64,000 nucleotides of DNA from Capitella teleta (lineage: Eukaryota; Annelida; Polychaeta; Capitellidae). The notes under the pieces are model-generated. The model was not told where the DNA came from. It saw only the letters and a program-made list of their open reading frames with translations, and searched no databases. Each line of letters begins with the position of its first letter. Within the stretch, counting starts at the first letter, position 1. The stretch is taken from the NCBI GenBank assembly GCA_000328365.1, contig KB292627.1:112776-176775 (forward strand). The letters are read 5' to 3'. This document shows positions 37,510 through 48,567 of the stretch, one piece after another. Position numbers and translations under genes: made by a program.

Positions 37510-37672
37510 TCGGGTTAAATCACTTGGAAGTCGATGATTATGCAAGGATTGATAATGTTCTCGTGAATGTGGAGCCAAATAACCGAACTCGACTTCGTCT
37601 CGTCGGTTATTTGGCTCCACATCCACTCGAACTTATCAATCCTAGCATAATCACCTCCTTCCCGTGACTTAT
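37510..37672. repeat. Hairpin repeat, about 60-75-bp arms
   Basis: GATTATGCAAGGATTGATAA through GGAGCCAAATAACCGA (left arm, about 37536-37586) is repeated in reverse complement at about 37603-37653. The central loop is only about 16-20 bp, and weaker complementarity extends to 37510 and 37672. Both arms are imperfect in a few places. Confidence 0.75.
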
Positions 37673-37679
37673 CCCTTAA

Positions 37680-38900
37680 ATATACAGCAACTGTCTTCTC
37701 TAAACTGAGTAAGATACTCGCAAGACTGGAAATCTAACGCATGAATTAAACAAGAGCAGGCCTACGAATACGTCAGTGCTATATCTGATTAACTGTACTG
37801 CACAGAGCAGAAACATAGTCAGAAACAAATGGAAGACGCCTCAGAGCATTTGGTATGTGGACATGCCGAAATATATTGAAAATAGCACAAGCAGGCATAT
37901 AGTACTAGGAAACATAAGAATATATTGTAATTGTTAACGCTATTTTGGGCAATACTCCATGCACTCAGAATCCTCTATTGATTTGGGTTCAATCTCGTCT
38001 CAGCCACTTGATGATGCATCAATGTCATCGCTCAGAACACAGAACCCGAAGATAGACACGTTCATTCAATACCAAATTTTGCTATCTTAGACAACCTCCG
38101 TCTGAAAATCAATCTCAAAGTGCACCCTGTCGATTTCCTGGTATTTCTGCAATGCAATATGCAAATATAATGCACGCGCATGTACTGGATATGTATGGCG
38201 CGTGCTTTTCAGAGCTGAAATTGGGATGATCCGACAATACGATGATGATTGTATTATTATGTATTGTTGTATTGTATTAAGATTATTGTAACAGAGCTTG
38301 TTTTTTATCTTTCAATGCTAATGTGGAATGATGTATCATGTTAATTGTGTATCTTCAAATTCAATTACTTGAGCAAATAATAATATAAATGAATACCCAT
38401 CGCGTTTTGTTAATTAAAATTGCGACGTTAATGATTGAAGCGTGCATTAATTGACTGAAGCATCAAAAACGAATTTAATTTCATTCTTATACAGAAATAA
38501 TAATAATTTAAAAGGAACCGTCACGTAATGGTTAATACATATAATAAATATTATCAATAACTGCATATATCAGTATACATGTACGGTATTAAACAATATT
38601 CTTGGATTAAGCGACATTTTTGCAACAATAAAAACATGTAAAGAAAAGGAAGGCACGATAAAAATATGCAATGTCTAATATGCTATTATGCAATACCCTG
38701 ACAATTGAAATCTGGATTGTATAATTTGTATTAAATTTTATAGTTGACAAAAACTATATAGAGATATAATATTATATGATCGAGGCTCAATGGCAATGTT
38801 GATCTCTGAGAGATTATAAATCGATATTGTGTTGACATAGCTCTTATGGCTAATAATTATAATTGCTGAGCCTATTCCACATGCATGTACAGTAAGCCAA
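37680..38900. other. Intergenic / 3' flank of the Dispatched-like gene
   Basis: This AT-rich stretch has no supported exon and probably includes the 3' UTR of the minus-strand permease gene next to it. Confidence 0.4.
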
Positions 38901-38908
38901 TATTTCCG

Positions 38909-41900
38909 TTAGCGAGGCGAGTGGAACCCCTTAGCGTCACACCTCCGACAATCAACGTCAGATTTCTTCCTGCCTGTCAACCACCTTTTAACCATGGCCA
39001 ACAACGGGCGAATGGAGCCTGTGTCTCCCTCAGGCCCTATGATAGCCAGCAGTGTGGCAAACAAACCCAAAGCATACAACAATGAGAACCCAATGGTACA
39101 GAACATGAATATGCCAAACTGCATGAAGAAGAGAATCTTCGCAAAAAGCATGAAGAATGAGGCTCCCAGGGTCGTGGCGGCTCCCGATACGACCGACACT
39201 CCGATTCGCTCTAACATTTCTTTAACACGCCCCTTCCGATCACGTGCTTGAGATCTACTGTATCCTTCCGCCAGATGGACGACATAATCCACGGCTAAAC
39301 CCACAACCAAAGCCAGATTCAACGACTCCAAAACCTGTAAATTATTTACAAATATACTTGATAGCAAAACATGCATCATTTCCCTTACCCCAAGTTTCCA
39401 GCCGCCCATAGGTATGAAACCAACAACAGTCACAGTGATGGCGCAAATGATGAAAGTCGCGAGGAGACCCAAAATGGCATTCATTGTGGCCAATATCAGA
39501 ATAGGGCAGGCTAAGCAGATCCCAGTGAGTATGCCGGTCATTGCATTCCAAGCCAACGCCTGTAATTAAAACAAGAGTTGACCAAACACTCACACCGCTC
39601 AGTCAGATACATCTTGCACTTTGAACCAATGCCAGCTGTTTGTTAGCGTGGAGTCGGTTGGATCTTCTGGTGTGCACTGGAATCCTTCTGAGAGGGAGGG
39701 TGGCATTTGAGACAGCTGTAAACAAGATACGTTATGAAGAGCAACACCAGTATTATGTAATATTCACAATTTTGTTGAAGAACTCTTCCCAATTGTCCAT
39801 TATTGGGAGGCCTTGTTCGTAACCCACATTTCCGAAAGGTAGAGTTGTATTGACGGCTACTGCCATGTAACGCAGCCGGTTGCCGTAGTAGTAATCTGAG
39901 AATTCAGTGGTCAGAACTTTGGAAATGTTTTGAGTGGTGGGCATACCATAACCAGTGTCTTTGCCAAGTGGTCTGCTATCCAGGATGTCATTAGATTCAC
40001 CAACCATGTTGCCAAATGCCTCATAGTCGTAGGTAAGGCTACCTGAATAGCCATTGGACAACCAATAGGACAACGCCACCTGTAGAATGGTCAAAATATA
40101 GAATAGTCAAATCAATAGCAGACAATGCACTGATGAACGTATGTTGCCCACGACACATCTGTCCTTCACCCTTTCTTTTTTATCTTCCATGCAATCCATG
40201 GAAAGAAGACACATAACATTAACATGTTCAACTATTGATGAGCTGTTTTGATGCATTGGTGACATTTGATATACTGTTGAAGGCACTCGAGAGAAGTCCT
40301 TAGCATGCTGCAATATGAACTATACTGTCCCTCACTATACTATATGTAAGCTAATCGCCCTTTGCGCTTGATATATCAATCTGAGAATGTCCAGTCCAAG
40401 TTTGTTTGCCAATTGCAATGCATCCCTCTCCATTTGATATCGAGAAAACATGCCGATTGCAATTTTTATAAATCCCTTTCAGGTGAGTTGCCACACACAC
40501 AGCAGTAACCTGGACGCACTAAGCAACGAGGACACATAATCGACTCAAGCCGGGAAGAAGAATTGCATTTTTTTCGGTCGATTGATGAATGGGGTTTGAG
40601 ACGAGAATGAAAAGGTTTTCCATTGATGCACATCGATTTCACCCACAGCAGAGGACAGCCACCAAAGATCCTACTGCTGGTCGTCAAGGTAACAACGAAA
40701 ACAAACAATATGCAAATGCTGTATTCTCCTTACAGGTGGCAAGGAAGGTGGTGTGATATACTGATATCTATGCACACAGCAGCACTGCCTGTGACCATAA
40801 AAACACTCTAATGGGCAGTAACAGGCAAACAGATGATGTTTTATTTACTCGGCGAATTTATGTCAATGGTGTGATTCGCGAACGAGATCAACAAGGAACA
40901 ATACAAGTATATGATATTGATTACCTCAAAATAGCGATGAAATCGATCGGTTATTTTCGACATGTCATAGAAAGCTGGATGACCCTCCATTAGGGGAACG
41001 ATTTTCTCCTTGCTGGTTGGGAGTTTGAATGCTTCGCTTGTGTGGTACTTGGATTTCTGTAGCTCAGTCTGAAATATTTGTCCATTTCATTTTGAAGATG
41101 AATTATGGATTGATAGTAATTGATAGATTACCCTTACCTCGTAAAACGCTTCCATGTTCTCAAGATAGCACTTCACTTGTAATTCCCCTGTAGCTGAGTC
41201 TCTCCGAACTTTCAATTTATCGACCATTTCATCATCAAGATTTCTCAACTCATCACAAAAATTCTAAATAATAAAATTCAAAATTATGTGGATTGCATAT
41301 ATGATGTTGACAAACCAAGAGTGCGTATTGTGCATGGCTAGGGTTCATGTCAAATCCATTGTTCCACACCGTTTTCCCACTGCATAAAATGTCCATTTTG
41401 TATTTACTGCAAGCTGAGCGGTCCTGTTTCTTGAGGCCCCAAATCATGTAGACTTGAATGACTTCATCTTCCATACTGGGTTTGAATGAGTTGGCCTGTT
41501 GAGACTTGGCTTTGCCGTAGTTTGTAGAATCCTTCCATAGTTTTACCTGGAATTGTGATATAAAACATTACAGATCTGTGATGTCTATAATGCTCACTTA
41601 CGCCTTCTTCATCAGGTACCAACGTTGTAGCAAAGTAGATGAAGACAATGAGTAAAATTGCGTAGGCAGCAATGATGACCCAGCGGATTATCTTGTGGGT
41701 GATGAACTTGAAGTATGGTCCAGCAAAAAAGCGGACCACAGGGTTGGACGATTCTTTGGCTCCTCCACCTTTCTCACTATCAACTCTACCTTTATCCATG
41801 CAGGGACACAGAGGTTTGTTTTCCCATTTAACGTGGTACAACATGACTACGGTAGGGAAGTAAGTGATAGAAGATATGTAATTGACAAACACCAGCAAAC

Positions 41901-43610
41901 CAGAGAAAAGACCAAAGGAAGCCACAGCTAAGAGATCGCAGAATGCACTGACAAAGAAGGCTAGCATGGTCGTGATAGAAGTGACCAGCATAGCCAGAGC
42001 TGCTCTTCGGTAACTAGCAGAAAACCTCATCTCCAAGGATTTGTAGTTCTCCAGTGATGAATATGACCACGTGTCAAAGAAAACAAAGATATCGTCGGCT
42101 CCGATTCCGAGAATTATGAAGATGGACAGAACGTGGAAAATGCCAAAGTATTTGTATCCGAATATGAGTCGGTACAAGAGGTTTGCCCCACAGAAAGAGG
42201 TCAGGATACTGAGCAGAGCAAACGCAGTGACAAAGAGAGATCTAGTTTGGAACCACATGAAGAGGAATATGAAGAGGAAACTCCCAAAGGCTAAGCTCAG
42301 ATCTAGAACCACTTGGTCCACAACATCTTCTATGTACAGGGTGGAACTTATGAAAGTGAAATCCATGTTACCTACACCAGATGATCGGAGGTCATACAGC
42401 TTATCCCTCAGGTTACCCATCTCAAATTTCTTCAAGAGATCAATTTGTAGATTACCATTGATTTCAAAATTGTCATATCCAGCTAATGGCCCAGCTAAAT
42501 AGATCAGCGATCTTGTTATAGTGGACGAAACTTCTCCTGTTTTCAAGACAAAATCTCTCCCCAAATGAAAATCCAGAATGGAGTTTGTGACACTGTTCTC
42601 AGATGCAGCCATCAAGGTCCCAGCAATGTCCTGAAAGTCTGGATCATCAAGCCTCCGATCGATATTCGAGTATGACCCGTCAAAGAATCGAAGGATAGAC
42701 ACGGGTTTCGCACATGTAGAGCCTTGCATCAAGCAGTAGTCAGTCATTCCAGAAAGACCCATGAGATCATCCTCTGCTTTCTGTATTGCTTTCAGCCGTT
42801 CTGTTGTGAAGATGTTGCTACCAGCTTCGTAAGCCACTTGTATCTGAGACATCTTCACACTTTGCTGATCAATATCGCCTCCAGACGCCAAGTACGGATG
42901 GATTAAAACATTCGATTCTCTGTGTCTCCAGGCCTCTGCTCGTAAAAACTGCTCATCATCCACCAGAGACAATGGTATATCAGAGAAATTCGCCGGCAGT
43001 ATGTCAAATCCAGCTAACAAGAGTATCAGCATAAGTAGTGCAAGGAGCAGGTGAACAGCTAGTGCAATACCTGAAAGTGAAGACGAAACAAACCTCCACT
43101 TTCAATTAAAGTTAAAGCTCATTGATACTCACAAAAAGCACTCTTCGGATGTTTTGTAACCAAGACACAGTATCCAATCAGTTCAGCTTCTTTATCTCCT
43201 TTGCTTTGAGGATTTTTCTCATCGGAGTATTTTTCATTCTCGTATTTATCTTCATCATACTTTTCTTCCCTGGCATCTTTCTCCCTTTCGTTCTTCTCAA
43301 CATCTTTATCAACAGTTGATACAACCTGGCGCTCAGTTTTCGTGGTTTTGGTGTTGGAGTCTTTGCAATGATTTTTGTCAGAATGATTGGATTCTGTTGT
43401 CGATTTCGTTTCTTTGGTTTTGTTATTGAACGATTTCGATTTGTTCTTATCTTCCTTTGATGTTTGGTTCTTATCTGTTGTTGTCGTTGTTGTTGTCGTT
43501 GTTGTTGTTTTGTTGTTGTCCTGTGTCAACAAGAGGTCATCGTCAAATCCGTCAAACGCTGGGTTGCTTTGTCCTCTATCACCCGCATCATATCTCGGAT
43601 ACCCATCCAT
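38909..43610 (-). CDS. Dispatched/Patched-type RND permease with sterol-sensing domain
   Basis: A twelve-span RND-family membrane protein; Dispatched members release lipid-modified Hedgehog using a cation gradient. Exons (minus): 43610-43133, 43070-41602, 41546-41316, 41263-41138, 41068-40925, 40079-39768, 39715-39611, 39559-39389, 39334-38909. The joined frame is 1153 aa. Residues 1-155 are cytosolic, with a Thr run from an (AAC)n-type repeat and then a Lys/Glu/Asp-rich stretch. The first membrane span is at about 160-180, followed by a large extracellular loop. The sterol-sensing-like block follows, with GIGADD at about 481-486, the Dispatched-type GxxxDD motif. The second half carries GLAVDYVVH at about 1024-1032. 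These acidic residues are the expected proton/cation relay. The 54-bp last intron is in frame and stop-free, so retention would add 18 residues. Exact orthology (DISP1, DISP3 or a PTCHD-like lineage) is unsettled. Confidence 0.88.
43465..43518 (-). repeat. Coding (ACA/ACG)n microsatellite giving a Thr run
   Basis: A GTT/GTC trinucleotide repeat on the plus strand encodes eleven consecutive threonines near residue 35 of the Dispatched-like protein. It is likely to vary in length between alleles. Confidence 0.85.
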
Positions 43611-44399
43611 ATGATTGGGCGATGGCCGGCCCCTGAAATGGACACGCTGATCATTACATCATCCTGTTCATTACGACGTAATTTTACACAAATTAACAGT
43701 TGCTATGGATTGACAATGCCTCACCTGAATTGTAATCCATGAGCCATGCTATCTTCAGTCATTCGAAATGAACACTTGCATACCTATCTCCTCTTATGGT
43801 ATCTGAGATATGCATCTGCGGTATTAATCTATATAACCAGAGTTTATATAGCACAACCAAGGCAGAGGCTGATTACTCTCGACAAAAGGCTTCCGGAGAA
43901 CCAAGAGTAAATGTTGTGTTACCTGTGTGATAATTTGCAGGTGCTTTTTAATGGAATTCTTGCACACCTAATGACAATGGCGAAATGGAAATCGAATTGC
44001 ATGTATACGCGGAGCAAATCACGCATCAGGTGTTGAGATCATGCTACACAGAGGTGTTGGGGTGCAAGTGCGGAACGAAGTATTTGCCATTTTGGATAGG
44101 TCATTATGTTCTCCTGGTTGTCGATGTCATACCAGGTACTCCCCATTCTAGGCTAATGCACAGCACCATGCCTATATTTTTGCATTGAGCAGTAATAGTT
44201 GTAAACTGTTATTCCATCTTATGTATGAGTAGCAAATTTTGTTATTAGGTTTTCGTTATAATTATATGAACTTGGTCAATCTGTAATTTAATTTATTTGT
44301 AATTATTATTCATTTCTAAACGTAAAGAATCGATAATTTTCAATTATTTCTTAATCTCCCAATGACCTTTATCGCTTTCAGAATCCGCTCATATTTCTT

Positions 44400-45115
44400 T
44401 AATGCTAGTATTCCGACAAGACCAAGAGGACAAGCTACCAATATTTAGAGAAGTGAAAGCTGCCATCAAGTCACTGAAAGCACGAAAAGGACCCAGGATC
44501 GACAGCATACCTGGTGAAATCCTGAAGAGCAGAGGAGAGCAAGTGGTCGATGTTTTACTAAAGTTGTGTCATCAAAGTATATGGGACGAAGAGGAAGCCT
44601 TCTGAGTGAACACATTCACAGGTGATCCCAGGAAAGGGAACCTCCGCATGTGCAACAACTACTGCACTATCAGCATCATCAGCCATGCTGGTAAAAGCAT
44701 TCGGAGAGTCACCCTCAACAACCATAAAGCTTCAAGTTGAAGAACTCCAAGCAGAAGAGCAAGCAGGCTTTAGAGCAAAAGGAAGTACTGAGGAGCAGAT
44801 CTTCAACTTCCGCTTCATCATTGAGAAACATCGATCTTCAGCAGCAAAAAGACCTCCACCATATCTTCGTAGATTTCAAGAAAACCTTTAACCGTGTCTG
44901 GCACCAAGGATTGCGGCAAGTCATGAGTGACTTCAACATCATCCAAGAGCTCATCCAGATCATCATGGCCATGTACGGCAATGCCAAAAGTTCAGTGCTG
45001 CTCAACGATCAAACAGGCACTGAATTCAGTCGGAATCAGGTAAGAATGTCTGCTGTCGCCCATGTTGTTCAATGCATGCCTTGATAGAATACTGCAGAAT
45101 ACACTTGAAAATCAC
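44400..45115 (+). mobile_element. Non-LTR retrotransposon (LINE) reverse-transcriptase fragment
   Basis: Reverse-transcriptase blocks can be read in order across several frames: EVKAAIKSLKARKGP-IDSIPGEILKS (fingers), GNLRMCNNY-TISIISHAGK, EEQAGFRAKGSTEEQIFNFR, HIFVDFKKTFNRVWHQGLRQ (palm) and SPMLFNACLDRILQNTLENH. The order and spacing are those of a LINE ORF2. The catalytic Asp-Asp motif and downstream part are absent, and stops and frameshifts interrupt the frame, so this is a dead fragment. The style resembles RTE/CR1-group elements. Confidence 0.85.
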
Positions 45116-45685
45116 CAGATTTTTTTCGCATTTGACGGCAGAGTTGTCAGTAGCCTACGTTATGTTCCTAGTTTTACATGGATTCGATATCCTCCAACTT
45201 CTTCCTACCGATTCACAAAAACGCACGGTAGCCCCCCCCCCCTCACCATCCATTGACATGCTAGTCGTGTATCGTCGTTGCAATAAATTGCAAATAATAC
45301 ATTGTTTGGGAATTTAAACTCGAATATAATAACAATCTTTACTCCCTGAAAATCTGTCATTTCTATAGAAAGCAAATCTCAGCCCTGTTCATATGATACG
45401 CATGTAACAGGTAGCGAAGGGAAGGAACCTGACATCTCCTCTCGTTATATATAATTGGCACTCGTATATCTCCGGCTGAGCGTGTCATCGGGACGACAAA
45501 TGTGTCCATTGCGGCATATGGTTTCGATCACGGCTACAAACAGCATTGAACACTCATGGACACTATTTATTCCCGACTGACACAATCACGTCATGATTAA
45601 ATGCGTATAATTATAATGCCTGCTTCAATTGTGTTGGCAGAGATGCATTGTCTGTCGTCGAGGGTTATAGCATTGTTCATTACAA

Positions 45686-45955
45686 GTGCGTAGGTTGAAG
45701 AATAATAATGTACAAAGTGCTGAAATGAACGCCAAACTCATGAGAGCCCATGCGTGTTTAAGATTGAAATTTCATAGAATACATGATAGGACAATGTGCT
45801 TTGCTAAACAGGAAGCCAAAAACCTTATAAATGGTCTGCAAAAAGAATTGAACAGGTATACCAATCAACTATTAACACAGGTGAAAAAATACAGGTGTGG
45901 GTTGTTAAGCTGTTCTTATTCCCATTCTTCGATATTGCAGGCAACCCAAACTTAA
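45686..45955 (+). CDS. Possible small coding exon, unrecognised
   Basis: The open stretch has a Lys/Asn/Leu-rich, helix-prone composition (KLMRAHACLRLKFHRIHD, EAKNLINGLQKELNRY). The first ATG in frame is at about 45726. A donor-like CAG|GTGAAA occurs near 45882. I recognise no family. It may be an isolated exon or chance in repeat-rich DNA. Confidence 0.2.
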   Translation: MRRLKNNNVQSAEMNAKLMRAHACLRLKFHRIHDRTMCFAKQEAKNLINGLQKELNRYTNQLLTQVKKYRCGLLSCSYSHSSILQATQT

Positions 45956-46736
45956 TACTATAACTATGAAATCAACGGTACAGGCCATTGAAACGAATTC
46001 TTACACGTGATTGCGCTTCACGCTAATCTAATAGCGCAATATAGATTAGTAATTATGTAATACTTACGCCGTAATGACGTTGACATGTCTGGGCTTTGCC
46101 CTATCCACTCTCTTCACTCCGCCCATGTCACCCTTCCTTCTTCTTTGCAATCGACAAGAATGAACGAAGGAAGCCGCTTCGCCGACAACTGCGGCGCTGT
46201 CCCCAGTTTACTTGGTCTCCCGCGCAACGCGAATATCGCATGAATGACTGATGGCGGATACCCTTCATAGATTATGCAATGATACAAGCACAGGCTCATC
46301 TGTGTTGCTCATTCATTCTAGGAACTATTTGCACCCAAAATGTATTCATTTATTCATAACAAAATATTAATCTTGTGCTACCTGTACAAAAACGCAAATA
46401 CGCAAAAACGTAACTCCCCCTCCCCCGCAAAAACGCAAAAAAAAAAAACAAAAAAAAAAAAAAGAGCAAAAATCAAAAAACAAAAAACAAAACAAACTTT
46501 AATCTTTCGGTGGTGCTGCCTTTTATGAATCCTTTCAAGACGTAGGAGGTGGTCATTTAGCCTGAATTCATTGAGTCTGGAAATCTTAAGTATGAAAGCT
46601 TGAATAACATGAGTTATAATAATAATAAATAAATAAATAATAAAATTGAATTTTGTAAAGCGTCGAACCACGTCAAGTGCTCTCAACGCTATAAAAACAA
46701 TGAAAAGATAGAAGGTATTTGTTTAAAAAAGTCATT

Positions 46737-47390
46737 GAAGATTAAAAGCGATTCTGAAGTAAAATGCTTTAAGTTTAGATTTAAAAGTGGCAATTGTTTC
46801 AGAGTTCCTGACATTAAAATCAAGGCCATTCCAAATCTTCGGTCCACAGACACTAACTGAACCGCCGATTTCCCGTTGACGATCGTAGAAGTTGTTCTTG
46901 GAGAAGAAGATGTTCCTTGGGACCGGAGATTCACCGATGATAAGGGTTCACCGGGCATAAGAATGCAGGAGCTCGCTCAGGTAGGTAGGCGCCATGCCGT
47001 GGAGGCATTTAAAAACAATCAAGGCAACCTTGTATCCGGAGCCAATGGAGCTGCATCAGGATATAGGCGTTATGTGGTCACTACGCCTTGTCATGGTCGC
47101 TGCTGCATTTTGGATCCGTTGGAGTTTTTTTCAGCTGCTTTTTTTTGAAGCCCGAACAGTATTGCGTTGCTTAGGACTGGTTCAAGAATCAAGACAGCCA
47201 TGTTTACGGGATATGCGACAAGGGAGGAATACGACTGATCAATATCTGCAGAGAATCTTTTGGTTTCATAAAAAAACATTCGTTGTAAACCTAAAATTTC
47301 CATTATATTGTGAGTAGACTTACTCAGAAATATAACACTTTCAACATTAAATTGTCTCCCATTAAATTTCATCATGCCCAAAGATTTATA
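46737..47390 (-). mobile_element. LINE ORF2 C-terminal fragment (CR1/Jockey-like)
   Basis: On the minus strand, in shifting frames, one can read SYSSLVAYPVNMAVLILEPV, then RRSDHITPISC, YKVALIVFKCLHGMAPTYL, RQREIGGSVSVCGPKIWNGL and FKSKLKAFYFRIAFNL. This is the familiar C-terminal end of a non-LTR retrotransposon polyprotein (HITP, FKCLHG-AP-YL and IWN-L motifs). The fragment is 5'-truncated and frame-broken. It belongs to a different family from the 44.4-kb fragment. Confidence 0.8.
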
Positions 47391-47728
47391 AATAAATCAA
47401 GTTTCTTTGCTCGCCAGTGAATCAATCCTTGTGTTATATTAAATGAACTTGAGAACCACCTTATGTGAGAGACTCATCGCCATCAGAGTGTCTATTTCAA
47501 AATGTAATTTCTAATATAATCAGCTAGAATCTGACTATCATTGGCGTGTGATTGTGACCATGAAATCAAATTATTGTTATGGTCAAACATATTAAGTTTA
47601 AGGAATAGTTTTCTAAACAACAGGATTATATCATCTATAATGGGTAATTGTATGCCCATGAATGAATTAAGTCAAATAATTATGCATGGAGCTTTGTGAA
47701 TCAAGACATTGACCATAACTATAGTTTA

Positions 47729-48302
47729 TACATAGGGGACCGAAAGTATTCCATCTACTCAATGATAAAAATAAATATATAAATAAATAAATAAATAGAA
47801 ATTATATTTCCTGAATTGACCGATTATTCCTAAAAATATCTACCTGGTATGGATTGATTAACTTATTTTGCACACATTTATGCAAAGAAATCGAATAATA
47901 AATATATTTTGATTGAGGGCGAAACATTTAAAAGCGACTGCATGGCGTGCATTTGTGAGTTGAAACAGATGAGCCCCTGAACAAGCATTATGGAACGCCA
48001 TATATTGCATACTATTTCAATGCAACTCTCTGCTTTGCCTTTATTTTAGGAAATATACATGAGTGGTACAATCAAAACTACAACACTCTCAAACAAAAGT
48101 ATAGTGCGAAGGTCTATTGAATTGGTATAAGAAAGATAAGAATGGCATCATGACATGTCAGATTAGCCATACCCAGCATTTATGCACGTATAATCTTTGC
48201 TTGGTTTTGACTCGGCGACATTTCAGAAAAGCGTAGTGTCATTGAAAAGCATTAATTTATTAACTTGCAGTTGATAAGACTATTTTTGACTCATTCTAGC
48301 TG
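47729..48302 (+). mobile_element. Mariner-like MITE, copy 2 (diverged)
   Basis: The left end TACATAGGGGACCGAAAGTA and the right end GACTATTTTTGACTCATTCT are diverged versions of the copy 1 ends. The internal segments (TGCAAAGAAATCGA, CAGATGAGCCCCTGAACA, GTTGATAAGACTATTTTTGA) match the other two copies. It lies about 270 bp upstream of the start codon of HSPA12-like gene A. Confidence 0.6.
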
Positions 48303-48567
48303 TGTAATTATTCTCTCTACTCATCTTTTCGATGACACAAAGTCCATATCATGTGGTTGATTACACAAAGAGTACATGCAGGTATCACTCACTTGAGTGT
48401 TCATTAATCATTAATACCTGCAAGGTGTATGCCACCTGATAACTACCACAAAGAGATGAATTCCTCATTCACCTCTCGACTTCATAATATTTCCATTATA
48501 TGAAGTCGGGGGCTAAGAAGTGTGCAGCTATTAAAAGATAAACCATTTTCCACTGACCATTTGGAAT

